Source: CAIOJG01 sp964477455 (lineage in GTDB: Bacteria > Patescibacteriota > Patescibacteriia > Magasanikbacterales > GWA2-37-8). Taken from it: a stretch of DNA of 44,484 nt. Where the stretch lies: the NCBI GenBank assembly GCA_964477455.1, contig CAYZHG010000100.1:1-44484 (forward strand), in the 5' to 3' direction. The position numbers were made by a program, and so were the translations under genes. Under the pieces are notes generated by a model. It was not told the DNA's origin. It made no database searches and saw only the letters and a program-made list of their open reading frames with translations. Below, piece after piece: positions 35,106-44,124 of the stretch. Positions within the stretch are counted from its first letter, which is position 1. The number at the start of each line of letters is the position of its first letter.

Positions 35106-36002
35106 TTATTTTAAATTTTTAAAAAACCCACTCCAATACTTAAAAGATTTTCCTAAATTATCTTTTGAGTGACTTTTAATATAGTCATTACTACTTGTAA
35201 TGAGCTCAGTGTAAATTTGGTGAAATTCTACATCAGAACCATGGCGAATGAACAAATTTGACCAAACATTATATTCTTCTAAATCCTCCGGTGTCCCCCA
35301 TTGACAAAAATGGTTGATTTTATCGTAAATACCAACTTTTAAACCATCTTTTACTAATAAATTATAAACCAAACTAGCGTAATATTCTCCGTTAAGATCT
35401 ATCTTTTTATCAATTAGTTCTTGAAAAAACTTTTTGACATATTTACCGTACTTAAAATAGTGGGTGCCTGGTGAATGCATTGACTGGGTTTTGTCTAATG
35501 AATAAGAAAATTTTTCTCGAATTTCTTCTAAATTGCCGTTTAAATCTACTTTTACGCTAGCGTAAAAATTCTTCTCATGTGTCAAGTGCGGGTGAAAGCC
35601 AGTATACACTGGCAAACATGCATCGTAATTTATCTCTAAAACTGTCTTCTTAAAATCAGCATAATTCCAGTTCATGAAAAAATCACAATAATTTACGATT
35701 GCCGGTTCATCATCGTCGATAAGATGAAAAGCTTTGGCGGTGGCAAAAACCGGACCAAGCTTTTCTCCGGGCATAGAAATAATTCTCGCCTTTGGTTTTA
35801 GAGATAATAATATTTCTCTCATGTTAGTTTCTTGCAAGTGCTCTTCACGACAAATAAAAATAAAATTTTCCTCTCCCGGAAAAAGATTTACAACATGTTC
35901 TATAATAGGTTTACCATCAACTTTTATCAGTGGTTTTAGTTCGGCATACCCAACCCGTTTAAATCGTGCACCTTCACCAGACATTGGAATGATAATTTGC
36001 AT
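35106..36002 (-). CDS. Sugar-phosphate nucleotidyltransferase (second of a tandem pair)
   Basis: 298 residues. IIPMSGEGARFKRVGY, LKPLIKVDGKPIIEHV and VNYCDFFMNW are the NTP-transferase loop, lysine block and metal site. Its end WGTPEDLEEYNVWSN mirrors WGKPSDL of the downstream paralogue. It also has SMHSPGTHYFKYG and LNGEYYASLVYN, substrate-side elements. Two paralogues in a row suggest either two activated sugars or a nucleotidyltransferase plus a divergent enzyme. The GTG or TTG start of the next gene follows its TAA within a few bases. Confidence 0.82.
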   Translation of the reverse strand: MQIIIPMSGEGARFKRVGYAELKPLIKVDGKPIIEHVVNLFPGEENFIFICREEHLQETNMREILLSLKPKARIISMPGEKLGPVFATAKAFHLIDDDEPAIVNYCDFFMNWNYADFKKTVLEINYDACLPVYTGFHPHLTHEKNFYASVKVDLNGNLEEIREKFSYSLDKTQSMHSPGTHYFKYGKYVKKFFQELIDKKIDLNGEYYASLVYNLLVKDGLKVGIYDKINHFCQWGTPEDLEEYNVWSNLFIRHGSDVEFHQIYTELITSSNDYIKSHSKDNLGKSFKYWSGFFKNLK

Positions 36003-36003
36003 A

Positions 36004-37068
36004 TTATTTATTCAATAATTTTTGTCTAAATTTCTCACTCTCCATTTTGTTGATAAAATTTATATCAACAGAAGAAATCTTTTTTAATTGTAAATTTAAC
36101 CTCTTAATATTTTCTTTAATATAGCAGTAGGCAACTATCGTTTCCTCAATTGTCAATGATTCTTTTTCGCTAGTATTGTAAACTAATTTTTTTATTTTTT
36201 TATCTATAAAAAATTTTTTTCCAAATTGGATAAAATTATCTTTAATTAAAACATCGCTATTAAGATAAACAACCTGGTCCGGAAATATAACTGGCTGAAA
36301 TAAATTTTTATTCAACAAGATACTGTTAAGATATTTTTTTAAAAATATAGTATTACTCTCAAAGCAATCTCCTTGTTTTTGGATTGATACCTTTGGGTAA
36401 CTGGATTTAATTTTAAAATATTTTTTGATCAACTTGTCAACTTGTAAATATAAATCTAAACAACGATCAAAATTATCTGAATTTATTATAATTCCATGAT
36501 TTTGCAAAAAAATTATTTCTGGCCAACTATTACCTCTTGTAACATGCACGTCGATACTTTTTTGAATCTCTCTTGCCAGACTTAATCCTGGCGCTCTGTA
36601 ATTAACGATGATATATTCGACCTTAGTTTTATTAAAGATTTTATGTAATAATTTTTCTGAATCTACAGAACAATTTATTAAATTAGCGTAAACTGAATGA
36701 CTATGAACTGTGTATTTTTTTAAAAAAGCATGAAAACCAGTTTCGATAGATGCTTTTAAGCTTTGCTCTGGTAAAAAATTACTAGTAAAATCTAAAATTG
36801 CCTGATTACTCAAATTTTCAATCTGAACATTAATTTTTATTCCAGTAAAGGTTTTGAAATACTCTTTTACCTTTAGATAATTTACCAAAACAATACCATG
36901 TGTTTTGTCTACTTCTTTCAAGGATAGCCCGGATGCCTTGATTAACATGTTTTGTTCATCAAGTTTAATGGAAAAATTTCCACCACCACCCTGCACCCAA
37001 TCAGAGCCAGAACCAATAAGGCGAGCAATTTTTACCGATTGTTCTAGATAAACATTATTGATTTTCAT
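36004..37068 (-). CDS. Class II (zinc) aldolase/epimerase family protein
   Basis: 354 residues. GGGGNFSIK (27-35) and SGLSL are the phosphate-binding region. The zinc and catalytic set of the FucA/AraD/RhaD fold is intact: E109, H122 and H124 in VHSHSVYAN, and H191 in LQNHG. The family cleaves or forms sugar phosphates with DHAP or glycolaldehyde, or epimerises pentulose-phosphates. Here it lies between a kinase fusion and nucleotidyltransferases, so a biosynthetic role is likely. The last 110 residues are a non-family tail. The ATG overlaps the previous gene by 14 bases. Confidence 0.82.
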   Translation of the reverse strand: MKINNVYLEQSVKIARLIGSGSDWVQGGGGNFSIKLDEQNMLIKASGLSLKEVDKTHGIVLVNYLKVKEYFKTFTGIKINVQIENLSNQAILDFTSNFLPEQSLKASIETGFHAFLKKYTVHSHSVYANLINCSVDSEKLLHKIFNKTKVEYIIVNYRAPGLSLAREIQKSIDVHVTRGNSWPEIIFLQNHGIIINSDNFDRCLDLYLQVDKLIKKYFKIKSSYPKVSIQKQGDCFESNTIFLKKYLNSILLNKNLFQPVIFPDQVVYLNSDVLIKDNFIQFGKKFFIDKKIKKLVYNTSEKESLTIEETIVAYCYIKENIKRLNLQLKKISSVDINFINKMESEKFRQKLLNK

Positions 37069-39217
37069 AACGGTGTTCCAACTTCATTTTTTGAAATATA
37101 TAATAGCCAATAAAGAGCTGAATTATTCCATTATGACCCGCCGACCAACGCGGATCATCTTTTACAATTTCCCATAACTCAGGGATCATTTTATAAGCAA
37201 TCTTATCAATTTTTAACGCGTTTGTTTCTCCTCTAACTTCTAAAATCTGTTTATCACCCTCATAATAATGAACAATTTTTAAATCCTTATTATCTTCCAA
37301 CTCTATCAAAAGTGGCAATATATTTATATTATTTTCAAAAATTATTTTCAGATACAACTTCATGTCAGCAATCTCTTTAGAAAAATCATCAATTTTTTTA
37401 TCAGTGTTAAATGAAAGTACTATGTCTGCATAAGTATCTTGATGATTTATATATTTATCCGAATCACCAGCTCTTTGTTTGATTTGTTCCAAAATTTTAT
37501 TTGCATCATAACCGCGCTCCTTCATATCACGTTGCACTTTCCAATAAAGTCTTAGATCTTCTGAAGGTTTAATATAAATTTTTAAATCATAAAAATCCCT
37601 CATTTTATTAATAAACAAACTATGCAACCCTTGGAAAATAACAATTTTTTTAGAATGCAACTTAACTGGTAATGTAAATTTACCCGTAGAGTGATCATAA
37701 AAGCTTCGATCAATAGATCGTCCCGCACGCAGATCAATAACTTGATCCATTTCCGAATGTAATTTGTTGGCACGAGGATCTAAATGTGTAAATTTAGACC
37801 AGTTTTTATCCCCTCTTTCCCAACGATGAGCATCATCCCCAGCCACTATTAAAGTATTGTCTTCTCCAAACTTATCAGATATCAAATTGGTAAAAGTACT
37901 TTTTCCACAACCAGAATCACCCGCCACAGCGATTAAATATGGTTGGTAATTAATTTTATTTTTTATTAAATTTTCTATTCCTTTACGATATATCCATAAT
38001 ATATTCAACAATAATGACCCTTGTAGAAGAGTGAAAAATATATTAACTAAATAATCAGGATTTATTCCCATCTTTTTAACCCAACTATATGGCGTAATTA
38101 ATGAAGCAATAGCAGGTGAGGAAAGCTGCCAGACAGAAAAAATATCTGAATTTTTTATAAAAATAAAATAAGCAAAATAAAATATATTTAAAAATATAAA
38201 AATATACTTCGGAGCACCATCTTGTTTAACATAAAAATAAATAAAAAATGGAATAATCCAATAATACCAACCTGGCATTGGTGGAATCAATAGTGTCAAA
38301 ATACCAAAACTAAAACCTAAAAACATCAAGAAAATATCTCGATTTAAAATACGGTAGGTTAAACTTTTTACAAACAAAAGCAAATATGCAAAAGGTACAA
38401 AATAAACTATTAATTGATCGTTTATTTTCCAACTTAAATTTAAGACTTTTAATCCCTCTTTTGTTTTAAAAACTATCTCTACAAAACCTGGTGTCAAAAT
38501 GTATTTAAAATTCAAAATTATAAAAATCAGTAGCGGCACAGACAAATAAGCCAAAATTTTATACCAAGAAAATCTTCGTAGTAATAGATAAACCAAAACA
38601 AACGGCAGGATTATTGCAATGCTTGTCTTAGTGGATATAGATAAGCCCAAGAAAATGAATGCCTTAACAAACTTTTCTTTAAATAAAAAATACAAAAATA
38701 CAAACAGAAGCGCGATCGGTAAAGCGTCCAGCTGTCCGTGAACATAATTAATATAAAAAAGTATTGGGGAACACCAATAATATAACAGAACCTTTTCTTT
38801 CTTGTTCTTTAGCCAACGATATAATACTAATAATACAATAAAATCCGCCAAAATAATCGGAACGCGTGCTAAAAAGAAATGCCAATGTGTAGTTGTATAG
38901 ATGTCGTGATTTAAGAAGGGTGAAAAAATAAAGCGAGGTATCGCTAACAGCCACAACATCAAATCTGGATAAGGAAAGATATTAAAAATTTTCTGCTGAT
39001 AAAAATACTTATATGGATCACTAAAACCGTTGACAACGAAATAATTTACAAATGGAATAAACAATTTTACCAAAAAATCTGAAGCTAAAAGCCATGAGGC
39101 AATAATTTTTATCATCAATACGGACCAAAAAAGTTTACTGTTTAAAAAACCAACTTTAAAAACACCGTTTTTTTCATAAAAAGATGCTTTAATTTTGTTG
39201 ATCAAATCTTGTATCAT
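37055..39217 (-). CDS. GT-C-like membrane glycosyltransferase fused to a phosphoribulokinase-like kinase
   Basis: 720 residues from ATG 39217; an upstream GTG at 39310 would overlap the HAD gene by 71 bases. Residues 1-415 are polytopic with SPILFYINYVHGQLDALP (about 150-167), like GT-C/GT87 or ALG-type mannosyltransferases. Residues about 425-620 are a P-loop kinase: Walker A AGDSGCGKST, then HLDPRANK, SFYDHSTGKF, FQGLHSLF, and QRDMKERGYD followed by QDTYADIV. These match phosphoribulokinase more than uridine kinase. A further 100-residue C-terminal region is unassigned. The kinase would face the cytoplasm and phosphorylate a sugar or alditol, while the GT-C part acts outside. Confidence 0.85.
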   Translation of the reverse strand: MIQDLINKIKASFYEKNGVFKVGFLNSKLFWSVLMIKIIASWLLASDFLVKLFIPFVNYFVVNGFSDPYKYFYQQKIFNIFPYPDLMLWLLAIPRFIFSPFLNHDIYTTTHWHFFLARVPIILADFIVLLVLYRWLKNKKEKVLLYYWCSPILFYINYVHGQLDALPIALLFVFLYFLFKEKFVKAFIFLGLSISTKTSIAIILPFVLVYLLLRRFSWYKILAYLSVPLLIFIILNFKYILTPGFVEIVFKTKEGLKVLNLSWKINDQLIVYFVPFAYLLLFVKSLTYRILNRDIFLMFLGFSFGILTLLIPPMPGWYYWIIPFFIYFYVKQDGAPKYIFIFLNIFYFAYFIFIKNSDIFSVWQLSSPAIASLITPYSWVKKMGINPDYLVNIFFTLLQGSLLLNILWIYRKGIENLIKNKINYQPYLIAVAGDSGCGKSTFTNLISDKFGEDNTLIVAGDDAHRWERGDKNWSKFTHLDPRANKLHSEMDQVIDLRAGRSIDRSFYDHSTGKFTLPVKLHSKKIVIFQGLHSLFINKMRDFYDLKIYIKPSEDLRLYWKVQRDMKERGYDANKILEQIKQRAGDSDKYINHQDTYADIVLSFNTDKKIDDFSKEIADMKLYLKIIFENNINILPLLIELEDNKDLKIVHYYEGDKQILEVRGETNALKIDKIAYKMIPELWEIVKDDPRWSAGHNGIIQLFIGYYIFQKMKLEHRYENQ

Positions 39218-39239
39218 ATTTAATGTAAACTTTAAGTTA

Positions 39240-39890
39240 CTATGAAACTTGATAAACTTTTTTAATACCAAACGATTTTGCTCCTTGAATATCTTTTTTA
39301 TGGTGATCACCTATCATTATGACTTCGCCCTTACCTAATTTTAATTTATCCAACGCCAATTGAAATATGTTTGGAAAAGGTTTTTCTGCACCCGCTTCTT
39401 CCGAGGTTACAACGTAATCAATGTATTTATCTAATTTTAAAAAACATATTTTTTTAAATTGAATCTTTGTAGTCAAGTCGCTTACTATACAAATTTTAAT
39501 ATTTAATTTACGACATTTTTTTAAAAATACCATCATCCCAGAAACTAATATCATTTTTTTTAAAAAATTTTTCCAATAAATATCCTCAAACCTTTCCGTC
39601 ATTCTAATCTCGGTCCTTCCGTAAATTTTCTCAAAAAAAACTTGAAAATAAAGTAGTCGTGAATGCCCAGAACCTTGATTTGGTAAATATTTTTTTACAG
39701 ATTCTTGGGCTTGTGTATAGGAACTTTTAAATTCGGTCTGATCAAAATTTTTATTTATCCTCCTTAATTCTCGATAACAGCAACCCAAAGCATAATCATG
39801 ACACACCTGATACTTATAAATAGTATTATCTAAATCAAGTAGTACTGCTTTTACCTTATCCAATTCAATATTATCCCAAAAAATTTTCAT
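39240..39890 (-). CDS. HAD-superfamily sugar-phosphatase-like hydrolase
   Basis: 216 residues. Motif I LLDLDNTIY (17-25), a helical cap, motif II IVSDLTT, motif III lysine in EKPFPNIF and motif IV MIGDHHKKDIQGA are all intact. This is a subfamily I HAD enzyme of the type that dephosphorylates sugar phosphates or phosphoglycolate. The start overlaps the fcl stop by 20 bases and the gene opens the kinase/aldolase/nucleotidyltransferase module, so it probably acts on one of its phospho-intermediates. Confidence 0.83.
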   Translation of the reverse strand: MKIFWDNIELDKVKAVLLDLDNTIYKYQVCHDYALGCCYRELRRINKNFDQTEFKSSYTQAQESVKKYLPNQGSGHSRLLYFQVFFEKIYGRTEIRMTERFEDIYWKNFLKKMILVSGMMVFLKKCRKLNIKICIVSDLTTKIQFKKICFLKLDKYIDYVVTSEEAGAEKPFPNIFQLALDKLKLGKGEVIMIGDHHKKDIQGAKSFGIKKVYQVS

Positions 39891-40836
39891 AATTATTCTT
39901 ATACCAATTACAAACTTCTTTTAACCCATCAACTAGCACAATCTTATGTTTCCAACCTAGAGAATGTATCCTAGCCATATCTTGCAATTTTTGTGGTGTT
40001 CCATCTGGTTTTGAATCATCCCAAACTATTTTTCCTTCATAACCCACCACCTCTTTAAAAATATCCACCAGTTCTTTTATACTTATGTCCTGACCTGTTC
40101 CAAGATTGAAAAAAATCTCCCCTCTTTCACTCTGTTCTTTGGATGGGTCAAAATTATTCATAAGAAACAAACAACCATCAGCCATATCGTCGACATACAA
40201 GAATTCTCTTCGTACTACTCCTGTGCCCCAAACGACCACCTCATCACTTCCATTTCTTTTGGCATCACAGAACTTTTTTACTAATGCAGGTAAAACATGT
40301 GAATTCGCTAAATCGAAATTATCATTAAGTCCATACAAATTTGTTGGCATCACAGCTATAAAATTTGTACCATACTGTCTATTGTAGCTTTGACACATTT
40401 TGATGCCAGCAATTTTTGCAAGCGCATAAGGTTCATTCGTGGACTCTAATTGACCGGTTAACAGATATTCCTCTTTCATTGGTTGTGGACAATTGCGCGG
40501 ATAAATACATGAAGAACCGAGAAATAATAATTTTTTTACCCCATTCACATATGACTGGTGAATGATATTATTTTGAATTTGTAAATTTTCATAAATGAAT
40601 TGAGCGGGATACGTGTTGTTGGATAAGATACCACCCACTTTCGCTGCAGCTAAAAATACGTACTCCGGCTTTTCGAGGGCAAAAAATTCTGCTACTGCTG
40701 TCTGATTAAGCAAGTCTAATTCTACATGCGTACGTAAAATTAAATTTTTGTAACCTTCGCTCTGTAACTTTCTAATCAAAGCAGAGCCAACCAAACCACG
40801 ATGGCCGGCCACATAAATTTTTGCATCTTTTTTCAT
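39871..40836 (-). CDS. fcl: GDP-L-fucose synthase (GDP-4-keto-6-deoxymannose epimerase/reductase)
   Basis: 321 residues. NADP motif GHRGLVGSAL (11-20), GSSCIYPRNCPQPMKEE (107-123) with S108/S109 and C110, and Y137-x3-K141 in EPYALAKIAG. AAAKVGGI, PTNLYGLNDNFD and NSHVLPAL are all signatures of WcaG/Fcl. It converts the Gmd product to GDP-L-fucose by 3,5-epimerisation and 4-reduction. It lies eight bases downstream of gmd. The fucosyltransferase-like gene at 14207-15163 is a plausible user. Confidence 0.95.
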   Translation of the reverse strand: MKKDAKIYVAGHRGLVGSALIRKLQSEGYKNLILRTHVELDLLNQTAVAEFFALEKPEYVFLAAAKVGGILSNNTYPAQFIYENLQIQNNIIHQSYVNGVKKLLFLGSSCIYPRNCPQPMKEEYLLTGQLESTNEPYALAKIAGIKMCQSYNRQYGTNFIAVMPTNLYGLNDNFDLANSHVLPALVKKFCDAKRNGSDEVVVWGTGVVRREFLYVDDMADGCLFLMNNFDPSKEQSERGEIFFNLGTGQDISIKELVDIFKEVVGYEGKIVWDDSKPDGTPQKLQDMARIHSLGWKHKIVLVDGLKEVCNWYKNNYENFLG

Positions 40837-40844
40837 AACAAAAA

Positions 40845-41897
40845 TTAAACAAGATAATCCCTTGCTACCAAACCTCTAGTTTCAAATTCAGCCTCCATCA
40901 TTATTTTAATCAATTCTTCAAATTTTACTTTTGGCTCCCAACCCAAAATTTGTTTAGCTTTACTAGGATCACCAAGAAGTAAATCTACTTCTGTTGGACG
41001 ATAATAATACGGATCAATTTCAACCAACACTTTGCCAGACTTCGCATCTATACCTTTTTCTTCCAAACCACTTCCCTGCCATCGCATTTCATATCCAAGC
41101 AAACGTCCAGCGTGTTCTAAAAATTCTCGCACACTGTGAGTTTCTCCCGTAGCAACAACATAATCATCCGGTTTTTCAAATTGTAACATCATCCACATCG
41201 CTTCGACATATTCCTTTGCATAACCCCAATCGCGTTTGGCGTCCAAATTTCCCAAATACATTTTTTCTTCTTGTCCAAGTTTTATCTTGGCAAATGCATC
41301 GGTAATTTTTTTGGTAACAAATGTACCGCCACGTCTTGGTGATTCATGGTTAAATAAAATTCCATTGCAAGCAAATATATTGTAAGCCTCGCGATAATTT
41401 ACTACTAAATGATGCGAATAAACTTTAGCACAACCGTATGGACTGCGTGGATAAAATGGAGTTGTTTCCTTTTGAGGATTTTCCAACACCTTTCCAAACA
41501 TTTCCGAAGACCCAGCCTGATAAAACTTAATTTTGGTGCCTGAGTCACGAATTGCATCAAGTAGACGCAATGTTCCAAGCCCGTCCACATCACCCGTGTA
41601 AACAGGCATTTCAAAGCTTGTACGCACATGGCTTTGAGCACCTAGATTATAAATTTCATCTGGTTTTACTTTTTCTAAAATACGATTCAAATTGCTTCCG
41701 TCACTCAAATCTCCATAATGCAAAAACAGTCTTCGTCCAGATTCGTGAGGATCTTGATATACGTGTTCAATTCTCGAAGTGTTAAAACTACTAGAACGAC
41801 GAATAATACCATGGACCTCATATCCTTTCTCCAACAAAAGATCTGTTAGATACGAACCATCCTGACCGGTAATTCCGGTAATTAGCGCTTTCTTCAT
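40845..41897 (-). CDS. gmd: GDP-mannose 4,6-dehydratase
   Basis: 350 residues, standard length. TGITGQDGSYLTDLLL (7-22), IIRRSSSFNT (31-40), GAQSHVRTSFE, GSSEMFGK with E132, and Y154-x3-K158 in RSPYGCAK. FNHESPRRGGTFVTRK-like and GNLDAKRDWGYAKEYVEAMW blocks are also present. It makes GDP-4-keto-6-deoxy-D-mannose, which can feed both Fcl and the ColD-like 3-dehydratase in this locus. GDP-mannose itself must come from genes outside the window. Confidence 0.96.
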   Translation of the reverse strand: MKKALITGITGQDGSYLTDLLLEKGYEVHGIIRRSSSFNTSRIEHVYQDPHESGRRLFLHYGDLSDGSNLNRILEKVKPDEIYNLGAQSHVRTSFEMPVYTGDVDGLGTLRLLDAIRDSGTKIKFYQAGSSEMFGKVLENPQKETTPFYPRSPYGCAKVYSHHLVVNYREAYNIFACNGILFNHESPRRGGTFVTKKITDAFAKIKLGQEEKMYLGNLDAKRDWGYAKEYVEAMWMMLQFEKPDDYVVATGETHSVREFLEHAGRLLGYEMRWQGSGLEEKGIDAKSGKVLVEIDPYYYRPTEVDLLLGDPSKAKQILGWEPKVKFEELIKIMMEAEFETRGLVARDYLV

Positions 41898-41901
41898 AAA
41901 A

Positions 41902-43986
41902 TTATTTCTGTTTCAAATTATTTTTTGTGCTACTAACTAAAATTAATTGATTTAATATGCCTTGTTCTTGTTCAGTAAAAACAACACCGTTATCATGAGA
42001 TTTTTTTATCAACTCACCAATTTTTTTATCCTGTCCGCCAACTTTGTATGCATAAGCTAACCTCCAATAACTTTCTCCAATTCTAGGATTATCTTTAATT
42101 GTTTCTTCCAACATTTTAATTGCTTCAGCAGGTTTGTTTGTCTGCATTTTCAATCCAGATAAACTATAAATGATCTGTTGTCTTTTTGGAGATTTTTTGA
42201 GAGCGTCTTCAAGAACGCTTTCAGCCTTTAAAATAAACATTCCATTATTATTCATCGTTGCACCCAACTGATACATTTGAGCCAAAGTTAATTGGTTACG
42301 AATATCCAAGGGATGTAATAATAAATTTTTCTCCAAATTATCAGTTGTTAAAGCTAATAATGCATTTGATTTTTCCTTGCCAATTTTTTGCCAATTACTG
42401 CTTAATGATTGAGAAACAGTACGACTAACATCACTGCGAATATCATCAATATGAGGAGATGTGAATTCTAAAGACTCTTTGACTACAGGCATACCCGCAA
42501 TAGGATCAGCCATAATCGCCCTGATAGCATCCAAAGTTTTTTGATTGGCTCTAGATGGTTGAATATTAAATATAAAAACTGCAACAAAACCAACTAAACC
42601 CATTCCAATAATCAAACCATTACCTATTTTTTTGTCTGAATTTGACACTGTCACAACTACTTTTTGGGCAGATTCAGCCAAGTTACTATTTATATTAAAA
42701 GATTGAACATTAACCATCGCCAGCCAAAACATTAAATATATATATGAAGTTGGGTCTTCAAATACTGTGATCACACTAACAAAATGTGCTACCACAAACG
42801 CTCCGCCGATAATAGCAAAATGAAAATCAATTATTTTTTTGCGATAAGCAATTACCAAACTAATAATTGCAAGAATGTAAACTGCAAAATAAACAAACAA
42901 CCCAAATGCTCCCTGAACTGTCAAAGTGTTTAAAACAATATTGTGCGCATTATCAAACCAAGTTTCACCATAACCAAAATCCAAAGATCTAGATTTATAG
43001 TGTTTGTTAAAAGCGTAAAAATAATTATTTGGACCCCAACCAAAAACTGGTTTTTCTTTCCAACCCTCCACTGCGATTTCCCACGCAATCCAACGCGCAC
43101 TCGATTTTAAATCTGAAAGCGACGTACTGACAGCTCTGTTTACACCAGGAATACCTTTGACAAAATCTGCATTTCTAAAAGTATACAGCAGAGACATGCA
43201 GGCAATTCCTAAAATCATTAGACTAACTAAAGCTATGCGAATTTTAGGATATTTTTTTAATACTACAACATAACCAATTAAAGCAAAGATTACGCCAAAC
43301 ACTAATCCCAACAAAGATCCGCGCGTTCCACTCCAAAACATTCCCATAAAACCAAAAATTCCAGCAATTCCATAAAACCATTTCCAAAATACATTTTTTT
43401 CACGACTAAATAGCAAGGAAGCTAAAAAAGTTAAAAACAAGCCGTAGTTACCAACATATATAGAATTTCCTAAAGTACTTGCAACACGTGTTGAGCCCTG
43501 ATTTAACAACAGTTCGGGCATTTGTGTTTGTAACCAACCGATAAACATTACGATGAAACCGCCAGCCAAAAATACTCTACCAGCCAATTTCCAATCTTTC
43601 CAATCTCGCATAACACCTGCGCAAACAAAATAAAAAGCAACGTAATGTATTAGAGTAAACAACCCCAACATGCGCTCATGATTATCCCAAAAACTATGAT
43701 AGGCATCGGTACCAACAAAAGTAGAAATCGCAAAACTAAGTAAAAATAAAAAAATAGCAATATTTAAATAATTAAATTTTGGCTTATATTGCTGCCAGTT
43801 GATAAATAATAATAAAATATACAACACCATCATTATCTCAACTATTGATCGAAAAAAAATAATTTTCGGAACAATAAATGGAAAAATATAAGAACTTGGA
43901 AATACTAGCAATGGGACAAAAAAAACTATATAAATTAACCACTTTATCGCAATTTCAATTTTTTCTTTCATATTTGCAATTAACAT
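41902..43986 (-). CDS. O-antigen ligase/polymerase family (Wzy_C) protein with TPR tail
   Basis: 694 residues; an alternative ATG five codons later may be used. About 11 membrane segments; SFWDNHERMLGLFTLIHY (around 95-112) and GTRGSLLGLVFG are typical WaaL/Wzy_C blocks, with the large extracytoplasmic loop containing the GWGPNNYFYAF region. After a last helix near 465, the C-terminus carries two or three TPR-like repeats (about 590-685; PKRQQIIYSLSGLKMQTNKPAEA and SYWRLAYAY). It either polymerises the glycan or ligates it to a surface acceptor, as WsaB-type ligases do for S-layer glycans. First gene after the promoter at 44011-44039. Confidence 0.87.
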   Translation of the reverse strand: MLIANMKEKIEIAIKWLIYIVFFVPLLVFPSSYIFPFIVPKIIFFRSIVEIMMVLYILLLFINWQQYKPKFNYLNIAIFLFLLSFAISTFVGTDAYHSFWDNHERMLGLFTLIHYVAFYFVCAGVMRDWKDWKLAGRVFLAGGFIVMFIGWLQTQMPELLLNQGSTRVASTLGNSIYVGNYGLFLTFLASLLFSREKNVFWKWFYGIAGIFGFMGMFWSGTRGSLLGLVFGVIFALIGYVVVLKKYPKIRIALVSLMILGIACMSLLYTFRNADFVKGIPGVNRAVSTSLSDLKSSARWIAWEIAVEGWKEKPVFGWGPNNYFYAFNKHYKSRSLDFGYGETWFDNAHNIVLNTLTVQGAFGLFVYFAVYILAIISLVIAYRKKIIDFHFAIIGGAFVVAHFVSVITVFEDPTSYIYLMFWLAMVNVQSFNINSNLAESAQKVVVTVSNSDKKIGNGLIIGMGLVGFVAVFIFNIQPSRANQKTLDAIRAIMADPIAGMPVVKESLEFTSPHIDDIRSDVSRTVSQSLSSNWQKIGKEKSNALLALTTDNLEKNLLLHPLDIRNQLTLAQMYQLGATMNNNGMFILKAESVLEDALKKSPKRQQIIYSLSGLKMQTNKPAEAIKMLEETIKDNPRIGESYWRLAYAYKVGGQDKKIGELIKKSHDNGVVFTEQEQGILNQLILVSSTKNNLKQK

Positions 43987-44010
43987 ATTTCAATATTTTT
44001 TTACCAATAA

Positions 44011-44039
44011 AGTATACTATTATCACAGTAAAAGGTCAA
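44011..44039 (-). promoter_or_regulatory. Sigma-70-type promoter at the head of the glycan operon
   Basis: Minus strand -35 TTGACC (44039-44034) and -10 TATACT (44016-44011) with the optimal 17-base spacer, each differing from consensus by one base. The start would be near 44004, about 18 nt before the ligase ATG. It lies immediately after the terminator of the preceding gene, so the two transcription units are cleanly separated. Confidence 0.75.
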
Positions 44040-44051
44040 TATACATAACAA

Positions 44052-44077
44052 AAACCCACCCCTGAAAGGGTGGGTTT
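44052..44077 (-). terminator. Intrinsic terminator of the surface-protein gene
   Basis: A perfect 10-bp GC-rich stem (AAACCCACCC with GGGTGGGTTT) around a 6-nt loop, continued by T residues on the minus strand (TTTTTG). It lies about 48 bases after the stop at 44125. The plus-strand side has no T-run. Confidence 0.85.
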
Positions 44078-44088
44078 AAGCAATCTAT

Positions 44089-44111
44089 TATCTTAGAAAT
44101 AATCTAAGATA
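44089..44111. repeat. Second hairpin between stop codon and terminator
   Basis: TATCTTAG (44089-44096) and CTAAGATA (44104-44111) form a perfect 8-bp inverted repeat with a 7-nt loop in the 3' untranslated region of the surface-protein gene. No T-run follows. It could protect the mRNA 3' end or be incidental. Confidence 0.5.
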
Positions 44112-44124
44112 GTTTAATCAATGA

